From Alcaligenes endophyticus (lineage in GTDB: Bacteria > Pseudomonadota > Gammaproteobacteria > Burkholderiales > Burkholderiaceae_B), in assembly GCF_026344035.1 (NCBI RefSeq), contig NZ_JAPKND010000011.1, positions 1 through 64,000 of the forward strand: a stretch of 64,000 nt of DNA. The letters run 5' to 3'. This document shows, in pieces, positions 39,262-47,509 of the stretch. The stretch's first letter is position 1; each line of letters starts with the position of its first letter. The position numbers and the translations under genes were made by a program. Under the pieces are notes generated by a model that was not told where the DNA came from, ran no database searches, and worked only from the letters and a program-made list of their open reading frames with translations.

Positions 39262-40191
39262 ATGTCTATTACTTTGATGCATGACCCCTATGCTTCGCGT
39301 GGGGAGGTTCAGGAGGCGGCGATTATTACTCGTCGTGAGCCTGTAGTGTATGGTGAGGGACACTATGCGGATGCCTTAAGCGCCCAGCAATTAAGCGATT
39401 ACGAGCGCAATGGTTTTGTGGTGTTGCCTGAGCTTTTTAACGCGCGTGAGGTACAGGCTTTGTTGGACGAGTTAACGACCATGTCTGCCGACAGGGGCTT
39501 GCTCGGTCGTGATGAGGCGATTACTGAACCAGATAGCCTTGCTTTGCGTTCGATTTTTAAAGTCCATAAGCTGAACCCTTTGCTGGGCAAGCTGGCTCGT
39601 GACCCGCGGGTCATCCACGTGGCACGGCAAGTGTTAGGGTCTGAGGTTTACTTGCATCAGTCACGTATCAATATGAAGCCAGGCTTTAATGGTAAAGAGT
39701 TTTATTGGCATTCAGACTTTGAAACTTGGCATGTGGAAGACGGTATGCCCAGTATGCGCGCGGTAAGCTGCTCTATTTTGTTAACGGATAACAATGCGTG
39801 TAATGGCCCTTTAATGTTGGTGCCTGGTTCACACAGACAGTTTATTGCGTGTGCGGGTGAGACCCCTGAACATAACTATAAGCACTCCTTAAAACAGCAG
39901 GAAACTGGGGTGCCGGACGAGTTAAGCTTAAAACTGCTAGTCGAACAGGGTGGGATTGAAGCGGTGACTGCTAAAGCGGGTTCGGTGATTTTCTTTGAGT
40001 GCAACACCATGCATGGTTCAAGCGGAAATATATCGCCTTGGCCAAGGGCGAATGCGTTTTTCGTGTATAACAGTATGGAAAATACCTTGGGGGAACCGCG
40101 TGATGGATTGGCTCCACGACCCGAATACATCGCGACGCGTGAATCCTTTGAGCCTTTACAGCCTTTAGGTAGTAGCTTCTTGGTAGAGTAA
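39262..40191 (+). CDS. ectD: Ectoine 5-hydroxylase
   Basis: 309-residue non-haem iron(II)/2-oxoglutarate dioxygenase making 5-hydroxyectoine. The EctD signature FYWHSDFETWHVEDGMP lies at 147-163 and supplies His150 and Asp152; the third ligand is His251 (NTMHGSSGN). Preceded by AAAGGAG 26 bases after ectC, so the organism should make both ectoine and hydroxyectoine, the latter usually favoured under heat or stationary phase. Last gene of the operon, followed by a strong terminator. Confidence 0.97.
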   Translation: MSITLMHDPYASRGEVQEAAIITRREPVVYGEGHYADALSAQQLSDYERNGFVVLPELFNAREVQALLDELTTMSADRGLLGRDEAITEPDSLALRSIFKVHKLNPLLGKLARDPRVIHVARQVLGSEVYLHQSRINMKPGFNGKEFYWHSDFETWHVEDGMPSMRAVSCSILLTDNNACNGPLMLVPGSHRQFIACAGETPEHNYKHSLKQQETGVPDELSLKLLVEQGGIEAVTAKAGSVIFFECNTMHGSSGNISPWPRANAFFVYNSMENTLGEPRDGLAPRPEYIATRESFEPLQPLGSSFLVE

Positions 40192-40213
40192 ATCTAGCTA
40201 CTAGGTAAAACAG

Positions 40214-40248
40214 AAACAGCGCTATTTCTAAAAAATAGCGCTGTTTTT
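40214..40248. terminator. Bidirectional terminator between ectD and the ehu operon
   Basis: AAACAGCGCTATTT (40214-40227) and AAATAGCGCTGTTT (40233-40246) form a perfect 14-bp stem with a 5-base loop; T-runs result on both strands. It separates two convergent operons of the same physiology. Confidence 0.93.
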
Positions 40249-40263
40249 ATTTTATGAAACGAG

Positions 40264-41058
40264 TTAGTTGCCGTTCTTAATGAAGCTGCTTAAAAACTCT
40301 TGGGTTCGTATTTCTTGTGGCTGGGTCAGTAATTGTTCAGGTGGCCCCGATTCCACCACAACGCCTTTGTCAAAGAAGCACACGCGATCAGAGATCTCTT
40401 TGGCAAATTGCATTTCGTGTGTCACCAATAACATGGTTAAGTCGTGCTCTTCGGAAAGGCGCTGAATGACGCTGAGCACTTCACCGACTAGCTCGGGATC
40501 CAAAGCCGAGGTAGGCTCATCAAATAGCATGATGTTGGGGCGCATGGCTAAGGCGCGCGCAATGCCTACACGCTGCTGTTGACCGCCCGACAGTTGACTG
40601 GGGAATTTGTCCGCTTGATCAGTCATCCCGACTAAGTCTAAGTAGTACGCTGCCCGCTCTTTTGCCTCGGCTTTACTTAAGCCCAGCACTTGCACAGGGG
40701 CTTCGGTCACGTTTCTCGTGACGGACATGTGCGGGAATAAGTTGAATTGCTGAAACACCATGCCCATTTCTTTACGCATAGCCCGTAAGTGAGCTTCACT
40801 AGCAGGTATCAGCGTGCCATTTCTTTCTTCATGCCATAAAGGTTTACCGGCAACACTGATAAATCCTTCGTCAATGTCTTCTAAGGTCATGAGTATGCGT
40901 AGCACCGTAGACTTGCCTGAGCCGGAGGGGCCGATAATAGTAACTTTTTCGCCTTTACGGACATCGAAGTTAAGTTTATCGAGGACGGTTACCGCGCCAA
41001 AGCGTTTGGTGACGTCTTTGAATTCAATAATAGGGGGAGAAGTACTGGCCTGATTCAT
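40264..41058 (-). CDS. ehuA: Ectoine/hydroxyectoine ABC importer, ATP-binding subunit
   Basis: 264 residues. Walker A GPSGSGKSTVLRIL (about 40-53), Q-loop MVFQQFNLFPHMSV, signature LSGGQQQRVGIARAL, Walker B IMLFDEPTSALDP and H-loop LLVTHEMQFA. Belongs to the polar amino-acid (HisP/GlnQ) group, to which EhuA belongs. Assigned to ectoines by its position after ehuB-ehuC-ehuD and next to the ect genes. Its ATG overlaps the ehuD stop by 4 bases (ATGA). Confidence 0.87.
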   Translation of the reverse strand: MNQASTSPPIIEFKDVTKRFGAVTVLDKLNFDVRKGEKVTIIGPSGSGKSTVLRILMTLEDIDEGFISVAGKPLWHEERNGTLIPASEAHLRAMRKEMGMVFQQFNLFPHMSVTRNVTEAPVQVLGLSKAEAKERAAYYLDLVGMTDQADKFPSQLSGGQQQRVGIARALAMRPNIMLFDEPTSALDPELVGEVLSVIQRLSEEHDLTMLLVTHEMQFAKEISDRVCFFDKGVVVESGPPEQLLTQPQEIRTQEFLSSFIKNGN

Positions 41059-41747
41059 CGTAAGGGGATTCCTTCTTTTGGAAGTTTCATATCCAAGCGG
41101 CGTATGGCCGCTGACGCCACTAAGGTCAAGATGAGGTAAAGCGCACCGACCATAGATAGCGGGATAAGGTAATTAAAAGTCCGGTCGCCAATAATACGGG
41201 CGACATTCAACATTTCTAATACAGCTACGACGGATAAGACGGGAACGTCTTTCATAATGGATACCAGGTAATTACCCATCGCAGGAATAATACGAGGAAT
41301 CGCTTGTGGCAACACGATAGTGGTGAAAATACGTAAAGGTGACAAATCTAAGGAGCGCGCTGCTTCCGTTTGACCGGGCGTGACTGACTCAAGGCCGGCT
41401 CTATATACCTCGGATAAATACGCACTGTATTGGATACCTAATGCTAGGGCTCCGGTTAAAAAGGCAGGTAACACAATGCCATAATCTGGAAGTACGTAAT
41501 AAAGAAAGAAAAGTTGTACTAATAAGGGAGTGTCTCGGATGAATTCCGTTATGAAGCGAGCCGGCCAAGCCACTATTTTGAGCCTTACGCTTTTCAACCC
41601 TGCTAATAGCAAGCCCAATACCGCGGCTACAAAAAAACCCACAACCGTTGCTTGTAAGGTGACTCCCATGCCTATTAGCAAGATGGGTAATATGGACCAT
41701 GCAAAAGCAAGATTGCTGCTCGTGTCCCATGCGATGCCAAATAACAT
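41055..41747 (-). CDS. ehuD: Ectoine/hydroxyectoine ABC importer, permease 2
   Basis: About 230 residues, with five hydrophobic segments and the His/Glu/Gln-type permease motif (EVYRAGLESVTPGQTEAARSLDL). Two possible starts: the ATG at 41747 (MLFGIAWD), preceded by GGAGGG and 2 bases after the ehuC stop, is preferred over the frame's first codon at 41771 inside ehuC. Pairs with ehuC to form the channel. Confidence 0.86.
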   Translation of the reverse strand: MLFGIAWDTSSNLAFAWSILPILLIGMGVTLQATVVGFFVAAVLGLLLAGLKSVRLKIVAWPARFITEFIRDTPLLVQLFFLYYVLPDYGIVLPAFLTGALALGIQYSAYLSEVYRAGLESVTPGQTEAARSLDLSPLRIFTTIVLPQAIPRIIPAMGNYLVSIMKDVPVLSVVAVLEMLNVARIIGDRTFNYLIPLSMVGALYLILTLVASAAIRRLDMKLPKEGIPLR

Positions 41748-41749
41748 TC

Positions 41750-42421
41750 TTATGCCCTCCCAGCGCGCCAACGGCTTGTGTAGCGCTCCAGTATTTTCAT
41801 GATGGCGGTCAAGACTAGCGCCATGCCGAAGTACATGCAGAGCAATAAGGTGTACACCGTGGTGCTGTCTTGGGTGTAGTTACGAATCTGTTCAGCCCGA
41901 AAGGCGAGATCGGTCAGGCTGATCAAAGAGACTAGGGCCGTGTCTTTTAAGTTTTGTACGGCTAAGTTACCGAAACTAGGCATCATTTCTGGGATCGCTT
42001 GAGGAATAGAAATGCGCCAGAGTGTTTGCGATTCAGTAAAGTCTAGGGCTTTAGCAGCCTCTAGTTGCGACGGAGGAACGGCTTGAAGCGCCCCCCGCAC
42101 CACCTCGGCTCCGTAGGCCCCAATATTGAGTGATAAGGCTAGTGTGCCCGCTAATACAGGGGGTAGGCGCCAATCAAAACCTAACATTTCGCCCAGCAGG
42201 GGGAGGGCAAAATAAAGCCAAAACAGTTGGACTAATAAGGAGGTGCCGCGAAACACTTCAATAAACGTAATAGCTAATGCTCTAATCGGCAAAATACGAG
42301 ATAACTTACCGATACCAAAAGCAAATGCAAAGAAGGCCCCCAATATGGTTGAGTAAATGGTGAGTTTGACCGTTACCCATGCGCCTTCTAGCAGTAAGGG
42401 GCTATAGCTTAACCAGTCCAT
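41750..42421 (-). CDS. ehuC: Ectoine/hydroxyectoine ABC importer, permease 1
   Basis: 223 residues, about five helices; family motif GAYGAEVVRGALQAVPPSQL-EAAKALDF and the N-terminal LLLEGAWVTVKLTIYSTILG are typical of His/Glu/Gln/Arg permeases. The ATG has no strong ribosome site. It lies about 100 bases downstream of ehuB, with a terminator-like hairpin in between. Confidence 0.86.
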   Translation of the reverse strand: MDWLSYSPLLLEGAWVTVKLTIYSTILGAFFAFAFGIGKLSRILPIRALAITFIEVFRGTSLLVQLFWLYFALPLLGEMLGFDWRLPPVLAGTLALSLNIGAYGAEVVRGALQAVPPSQLEAAKALDFTESQTLWRISIPQAIPEMMPSFGNLAVQNLKDTALVSLISLTDLAFRAEQIRNYTQDSTTVYTLLLCMYFGMALVLTAIMKILERYTSRWRAGRA

Positions 42422-42442
42422 AAAGTCACTTTATAGAGTTGT

Positions 42443-42477
42443 AAAAAAAAGGGCGTAAGGCCACAGAGCCTTCGCCC
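42443..42477 (-). terminator. Terminator-like hairpin inside the ehu operon (after ehuB)
   Basis: On the minus strand GGGCGAAGGC (42468-42477) pairs with GCCTTACGCCC (42451-42461; one bulged base) around a 6-base loop, followed by U8 (the A-run 42443-42450). It has all parts of an intrinsic terminator yet lies between ehuB and ehuC. Confidence 0.8.
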
Positions 42478-42522
42478 CACCGATGTGTCAAACTGAAGGC
42501 CGTGTGGGCCGAGTTCATGGCA

Positions 42523-43377
42523 TTAGGATGCGCACAGTGTCGCAGTGTCTTTATTAAAAGACTGCTCCTGATCTTCAGCCGTAAAGCCGTAGTCATCTAA
42601 TATTGCTCGCCATTCAGCTGTTTTTTTGAATGCAGCGAGCTCTTTGTTAACCGCATCACGAAAGTCTTCGGAGTCTTGTGCAAAGGTAAATCCTCCCCAA
42701 CTACGTACAGGTTCGCCATTAATGACAGGATCGGTAAATTCCTTTGCCAACTCTACGTTTTTTCCCTTTTTAGCTAATTCATTCACTGTTAGGCCAGTGG
42801 CGGCATAAGCATCGGCACGTCCAGTAGAGACCGTGGAAATGGCATCGGCATTGTTGGAGATGGTCACGAGTTGGTTCTCCTTAACGCCTAAGGCTTGCAG
42901 CATTTCCAATTGATCTGCGCCAGCCATAATCGCTATTTTGTGCTCGCCCCCAGCAAAGTCTTCATAGGAATGTAGCTCTTTCGGGTTACCTTTTTGTACC
43001 AACAGGCCCTCACCGTAGGAGCTATTAGGCTCGGAGAACAAAATTTGTCTGCAGCGCTCTGGCAGTATGGCCATTTCGGCGGCCACCATATCAAACCGCT
43101 TGGCTTGCAAGCCCGGTATCAGGGAGCTGAAATTAGCAGTTTCCCATTCAATGTTTTCTATGCCCAAGCGTTTCATGATTGCTTGGGCGACATCAGGTCC
43201 GGCTCCTTTGGCTTGACCTTTCAGATCCATAAAACCAAATGGGATTTCGTTTGCGACGGCAATACGCACAGTGCCGCGCTGTTTCACTTCATCCAGGCTA
43301 ATGGCATGCGCGCTGGACAGTCCCAGCCCCGTTAACATGAGGGCAGCGGTTAGAGTCGTGCGATAAGTCAGCTTCAT
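42523..43377 (-). CDS. ehuB: Ectoine/hydroxyectoine-binding periplasmic protein
   Basis: 284 residues. Signal peptide MKLTYRTTLTAALMLTGLGL, cleavage probably after AHA (residue 25). SBP family 3 fold: VRIAVANEIPFGFMDLKGQA, GPDVAQAIMKRLG and SLIPGLQAKRFDMVAAEMAI. The aromatic/acidic pocket that grips ectoine (Phe, Trp, Arg, Asp) cannot be verified residue by residue, but GFMD and the EhuB-type RSWGGFTF agree. First gene of the operon, about 235 bases from the aroG leader that runs divergently. Confidence 0.88.
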   Translation of the reverse strand: MKLTYRTTLTAALMLTGLGLSSAHAISLDEVKQRGTVRIAVANEIPFGFMDLKGQAKGAGPDVAQAIMKRLGIENIEWETANFSSLIPGLQAKRFDMVAAEMAILPERCRQILFSEPNSSYGEGLLVQKGNPKELHSYEDFAGGEHKIAIMAGADQLEMLQALGVKENQLVTISNNADAISTVSTGRADAYAATGLTVNELAKKGKNVELAKEFTDPVINGEPVRSWGGFTFAQDSEDFRDAVNKELAAFKKTAEWRAILDDYGFTAEDQEQSFNKDTATLCAS

Positions 43378-43615
43378 GCTAATTCCTTATTTTGTTTCAG
43401 TATTGGTGGCTAATAGTTAGCTCAGTAAATCATGCTTATGGTAATCATACATCGGTAAATCATTTCAACTCAAATCAATTTGATAATAACTATTGCTAGG
43501 TTTGGTTCGTTAGACCCAAGCTACTGGGATAGACAGAAAGCAAGCTATGGTATTTTTGCCGCGTATGTTTTAAATTTAATTGTTGCTTGTACGGCATTGT
43601 GGTAGGATTAAGCTC

Positions 43616-43705
43616 ATGTATAGCGTAAATTCTTTTTACTTTTATTTTTTTACTTTTCCTCAGCCGCTGGCGCAGGGAAGGATACGCTGTACACTGAAAA
43701 AATAG
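43616..43705 (+). CDS. Phe/Tyr-rich leader peptide upstream of aroG
   Basis: A 29-codon frame with an AGGA ribosome site 8 bases before its ATG. Codons 7-14 (43634-43657) read FYFYFFTF, that is five Phe and two Tyr codons in eight; another Tyr is codon 2. The segment FFTFP resembles the end of the E. coli pheL peptide. It is followed 18 bases later by an intrinsic terminator and then aroG, the standard order for transcription attenuation. Start, SD and codon run are seen; the regulation is inferred. It is too short to be listed by ordinary gene finders. Confidence 0.8.
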   Translation: MYSVNSFYFYFFTFPQPLAQGRIRCTLKK

Positions 43706-43755
43706 TGAACTGATTTCCAAACTAAAGCCGCCAGCAAAACTAGGCGGCTTTTTTT
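43666..43755 (+). promoter_or_regulatory. Attenuator of aroG: terminator with competing antiterminator
   Basis: Terminator: AAAGCCGCC (43724-43732) pairs with GGCGGCTTT (43743-43751), 9 bp, then T-run to 43755. Antiterminator: GCTGGCG (43666-43672, within the leader peptide just past the Phe/Tyr codons) is exactly complementary to CGCCAGC (43729-43735), which overlaps the terminator's left arm. A ribosome stalled on the Phe/Tyr codons would leave 43666 onward free and so favour the antiterminator. Confidence 0.75.
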
Positions 43756-43792
43756 ATGCCGTCAAAGTTACTGGCAATACAGGAGTAAGGTC

Positions 43793-44884
43793 GTGTCGCA
43801 CAATACAGATGATTTACGCATTCGTGAAATTAAAGAGTTGTCTCCTCCAGCACACGTTATGCGTGAGTTTCCTTGCAGTGTTCACGTAGCAAACGTGGTG
43901 CACAATGCTCGACGTCAGATTCACCATGTGTTGCACGGTGAGGACGATAGATTAGTGGTGGTGGTAGGGCCATGCTCCATTCACGATACGAAAGCTGCTT
44001 TAGAATACGCCGAGCGCCTGAAAGAGCAGCGTGAGATTTTCAAAGATGAACTCGAAATTGTGATGCGGGTTTACTTTGAAAAACCGCGCACTACTGTGGG
44101 TTGGAAAGGGCTCATTAACGACCCCCATTTAGACGGCAGTTTTAATATCAATCAGGGCTTACGTATTGCCCGTGAATTGTTGATTCAGGTCAACGAGCTT
44201 GGCTTACCAGCGGGTTGCGAGTTTCTGGATATGATTACCCCCCAGTACATTGCCGACTTGGTTTCATGGGGTGCTATTGGCGCGCGGACGACGGAAAGCC
44301 AAGTTCACCGTGAACTGTCCTCAGGACTGTCCTGCCCAGTAGGTTTTAAAAATGGCACGGATGGCAACATTAAAATTGCTATCGATGCGATTAAAGCGGC
44401 TTCGCAACCTCACCACTTCTTGTCGGTTACTAAAGGGGGGCATTCTGCTATTGTGTCCACGGTAGGAAACGACGACTGCCACGTTATTTTGCGCGGTGGT
44501 AAGGCGCCTAACTATGATGCTGAGCATGTCGAGGCTACAGGGCAGGCGATGACCAAAGCAGGATTGCCGGCACGTATCATGGTTGATGCGAGCCATGCTA
44601 ATAGTAATAAAGATTACCGTCGTCAACCCGAGGTGCTGGCCGATGTGGGAGCGCAAATTTCTGCGGGCGATGAGCGTATATTTGGCGTTATGATTGAAAG
44701 TCATTTGGTGGGCGGACGTCAAGACTTGTCAGATCAGGCCAACATGACTTATGGGCAAAGTATCACCGACGGTTGTATCGACTGGGATGATACCGTGCAG
44801 TGTTTACAGGACTTGGCGCAGGCAGTCCGCCAGCGCCGCTTGGTACGAGCTCAGTCGCAGGAGGCTGAGTTAAGCCATAATTAA
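43793..44884 (+). CDS. aroG: 3-deoxy-7-phosphoheptulonate (DAHP) synthase, AroG type
   Basis: 363 residues; condenses PEP and erythrose-4-phosphate, the entry to the shikimate pathway. Type I-alpha motifs are complete: VVVVGPCSIHD, VYFEKPRTTVGWKGLINDPH, GARTTESQVHRELSSGLSCP-VGFKNGTDG and MVDASHANSNKD. It resembles the E. coli AroG/AroF/AroH group throughout; which amino acid inhibits it allosterically cannot be read with certainty. Start GTG with AGGAGTAAGG upstream. Likely controlled by the attenuator described above. Confidence 0.95.
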   Translation: MSHNTDDLRIREIKELSPPAHVMREFPCSVHVANVVHNARRQIHHVLHGEDDRLVVVVGPCSIHDTKAALEYAERLKEQREIFKDELEIVMRVYFEKPRTTVGWKGLINDPHLDGSFNINQGLRIARELLIQVNELGLPAGCEFLDMITPQYIADLVSWGAIGARTTESQVHRELSSGLSCPVGFKNGTDGNIKIAIDAIKAASQPHHFLSVTKGGHSAIVSTVGNDDCHVILRGGKAPNYDAEHVEATGQAMTKAGLPARIMVDASHANSNKDYRRQPEVLADVGAQISAGDERIFGVMIESHLVGGRQDLSDQANMTYGQSITDGCIDWDDTVQCLQDLAQAVRQRRLVRAQSQEAELSHN

Positions 44885-44906
44885 ATCGTATTTTTAGGAT
44901 ATAACA

Positions 44907-46319
44907 ATGAATGCTCCTTCTGATTTTCAACGCAAACGTCCCATACCTAGCGGATTCATGGAGGCTTTGCAGCAAAAGTTCCAGGAGCGATTTTCATCTG
45001 CAATGGCGGTGCGTGAGCATCATGGGCGTGACGAGTCTCCGTTCCCGCCCATGCTGCCTGACGCAGTGGTGTTTGTGCAAAGTACCGAAGAGGTGGCTTG
45101 GGTGGCCAAGCATTGCAACGACCATCACGTGCCACTGATACCGTACGGGGTAGGATCGTCCTTAGAGGGGCACGTTCTGGCGTTGGAGGGAGGGATAAGC
45201 GTCGACTTATCCGGAATGAACCAAATACTGGCGATTAACTCTGAAGACTTTACCGCCACAGTACAAGCAGGCGTGACGCGCTTGAGCCTCAATGAAGCCT
45301 TACGTGATACAGGCTTATTCTTTCCTATTGATCCTGGCGCAGATGCTAGTTTAGGAGGGATGGTTGCTACGCGGGCATCAGGCACCAATGCCGTACGCTA
45401 TGGCACCATGCGCGAGAATGTGCTGACACTTAAAGTGGTGACGGCAGACGGGCGGATTATAGAAACAGCCAATCGGGCCAAAAAATCATCAGCAGGGTAC
45501 GACTTAACGCGTATCTTTATTGGTAGCGAGGGCACCTTAGGCATAGTCACCGAGGTCACCGTACGCTTGTATCCGCAACCTGAAGCCATTTCGGCAGCAA
45601 TTTGTAATTTTCCTGACTTACAGGCTGCCGTGCGTAGTGTGATTGAGATAATACAAGTGGGGGTACCCATTGCTCGCGTTGAGTTCATGGATGCCGCTGC
45701 TGTACGGGCTACTAATGCCTACAGCAACCTGCAACTTAAAGAAAGTCCGCTGTTATTGTTTGAGTTCCATGGCAGTACCTCGGGCGTACAAGAACAGGCA
45801 GAGCTCGTACAGGACATTACCCGCGATAACGGTGGAATGGACTTTGAGTGGGCGGAGCGCCCCGAAGACCGTAGTCGTCTGTGGACAGCAAGACATAATG
45901 CCTATTTTGCTGGCTTACAACTGCGTCCAGGCTGCCGCGCAAGTACGACAGATGTTTGTGTACCTATTTCGCGTCTCGCGGAGTGTGTTGAAGAAACTGC
46001 TAAAGATATGGATCAGGCTAGTTTCCCCTACACTATTGTTGGTCATGTGGGGGATGGAAACTTCCATGTGTTAATGCTTTTGGATGCAGAAAGCCAGCAA
46101 GAGTGGGCAGAGTCCGAACGTTTAAATCGCCGTTTAGTACAACGTGCAATTGATATGGACGGCACTTGTAGTGGTGAGCACGGCATCGGTTTGCATAAAA
46201 TGGAGTTTATGTTGGCCGAGCATGGTGCGGATGCTATAGCCTTAATGCACAGCTTAAAGCAGGCTTTTGATCCAAATAATATTCTTAATCCAGGCAAAAT
46301 GTTGCCTCAGTTGGCTTAA
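44907..46319 (+). CDS. FAD-linked oxidase, GlcD/D-lactate dehydrogenase family
   Basis: 470 residues: an FAD-binding PCMH domain (about 45-230; PYGVGSSLEGHVLALEGGIS, DPGADASLGGMVATRASGTN, RIFIGSEGTLGIVTEVTVRL) and a FAD-oxidase C-terminal domain with the GHVGDGNFHVLM motif and CSGEHGIGLHKMEFM. Such enzymes oxidise D-2-hydroxyacids (D-lactate, glycolate, D-2-hydroxyglutarate) and pass electrons to the membrane. No glcE/glcF partners follow, which favours a stand-alone D-lactate dehydrogenase. It begins 22 bases after aroG and could be cotranscribed. Confidence 0.88.
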   Translation: MNAPSDFQRKRPIPSGFMEALQQKFQERFSSAMAVREHHGRDESPFPPMLPDAVVFVQSTEEVAWVAKHCNDHHVPLIPYGVGSSLEGHVLALEGGISVDLSGMNQILAINSEDFTATVQAGVTRLSLNEALRDTGLFFPIDPGADASLGGMVATRASGTNAVRYGTMRENVLTLKVVTADGRIIETANRAKKSSAGYDLTRIFIGSEGTLGIVTEVTVRLYPQPEAISAAICNFPDLQAAVRSVIEIIQVGVPIARVEFMDAAAVRATNAYSNLQLKESPLLLFEFHGSTSGVQEQAELVQDITRDNGGMDFEWAERPEDRSRLWTARHNAYFAGLQLRPGCRASTTDVCVPISRLAECVEETAKDMDQASFPYTIVGHVGDGNFHVLMLLDAESQQEWAESERLNRRLVQRAIDMDGTCSGEHGIGLHKMEFMLAEHGADAIALMHSLKQAFDPNNILNPGKMLPQLA

Positions 46320-46331
46320 GCTAACCTCTAA

Positions 46332-46349
46332 GGGCACATTTTTGTGCCT
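46332..46349 (+). terminator. Probable terminator after the FAD oxidase
   Basis: GGGCACA / TGTGCCT 7-bp stem (one G-T) with a 4-base loop, followed by a T-rich but broken stretch. Located 13 bases after the stop. Confidence 0.55.
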
Positions 46350-46391
46350 GTTTGCTTTTCTGTGGTATTTGATTACCCATATAAATAAACC

Positions 46392-47504
46392 ATGACTACT
46401 GCACCACATAAAGGGCGTGTCGTTATTGGCATGTCAGGAGGGGTAGACTCCTCCGTATCAGCTTGGCTGCTTAAGCAGCAAGGCTATGAAGTGCTCGGTC
46501 TTTTCATGAAAAACTGGGAAGACGACGATGACAGTGAGTACTGTTCCTCGCGCCAAGACTGGCTTGACGCGGTGAGCGTAGCGGACTTGCTGGGCATTGA
46601 TATTGAAGCGGTGAATTTCGCTACTGAGTATAAAGACCGCGTTTTTGCTGAGTTCTTACGTGAGTACTCGGCTGGCCGCACGCCGAATCCAGATGTTCTG
46701 TGTAATGCGGAAATTAAATTTAAAGCCTTTTTAGATCATGCTATGGATTTAGGCGCCGAGTTGATTGCTACCGGCCATTATGCACGGGTGAGGGCGGTAG
46801 ATGCTGCAGGGGGGCGGCAGTTTCAATTGCTAAAAGGTCTAGATGCTAGTAAGGATCAAAGCTATTTTTTACATCGTTTGAATCAACAGCAGTTATCGCG
46901 CACTTTATTTCCGTTAGGTGAAATCTCCAAAGCTCAGGTGCGGCAAATTGCACAGGAACTTAGCTTGCCCAACGCGGCGAAAAAAGACTCTACTGGCATA
47001 TGCTTTATTGGTGAACGCCCTTTTCGAGAGTTTTTAAATCGCTACTTACCTACACAACCAGGCCTAATTAAAACGCCAGAGGGGCAAGTGGTGGGAGAGC
47101 ATGTGGGTTTAGCTTTTTATACCTACGGTCAACGTAAAGGTTTGGGGATTGGTGGAGTTAAAGGGCGTCAAGCAACAGATGGTACCGCTGATGCTTGGTA
47201 TACCGCTGCTAAAGATTTAGAAAACAATGTGCTCTACGTGGTGCAGGGGCATGATCATCCCTGGCTTTTGAAGTCCGAGTTACACGCAGCTGAGGTGAAT
47301 TGGATTGCTGGTGCCCCCCCTGCTTTATCAAGTGTGGCGGCCAAAACACGTTATCGACAACCAGATGCCGCCTGCAGTATTGTGCAAGCAGCGTCTAGTG
47401 AGATGACTCTGGTTTTTAATGAGCCCCAATGGGCGGTAACTCCTGGGCAATCCGCAGTGCTGTACGACGGCGAGGTATGTTTAGGTGGTGGGATTATTCA
47501 ATAG
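46392..47504 (+). CDS. mnmA: tRNA-specific 2-thiouridylase MnmA
   Basis: 370 residues; adds sulfur to wobble uridine 34 of tRNA-Lys, -Glu and -Gln. PP-loop ATP motif [15 protein letters not shown] (13-27), the catalytic Cys pair Cys104 ([12 protein letters not shown]) and Cys204 ([13 protein letters not shown]), and ATGHYARV are intact. It is followed 5 bases later by a TSUP membrane protein that may share its transcript. Confidence 0.97.
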   Translation: MTTAPHKGRVVIGMSGGVDSSVSAWLLKQQGYEVLGLFMKNWEDDDDSEYCSSRQDWLDAVSVADLLGIDIEAVNFATEYKDRVFAEFLREYSAGRTPNPDVLCNAEIKFKAFLDHAMDLGAELIATGHYARVRAVDAAGGRQFQLLKGLDASKDQSYFLHRLNQQQLSRTLFPLGEISKAQVRQIAQELSLPNAAKKDSTGICFIGERPFREFLNRYLPTQPGLIKTPEGQVVGEHVGLAFYTYGQRKGLGIGGVKGRQATDGTADAWYTAAKDLENNVLYVVQGHDHPWLLKSELHAAEVNWIAGAPPALSSVAAKTRYRQPDAACSIVQAASSEMTLVFNEPQWAVTPGQSAVLYDGEVCLGGGIIQ

Positions 47505-47509
47505 CCCTT

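Noticed and set aside
43496-43720. 74-codon minus-strand frame opposite the aroG leader
   Set aside because: It is antisense to the leader peptide; its Lys/Arg-rich sequence is the complement of the Phe/Tyr codon run and terminator region. No ribosome site seen.
46332-46349. Regulatory hairpin (riboswitch) before mnmA
   Set aside because: Better explained as a simple terminator of the upstream FAD oxidase gene; no aptamer-like conserved core.
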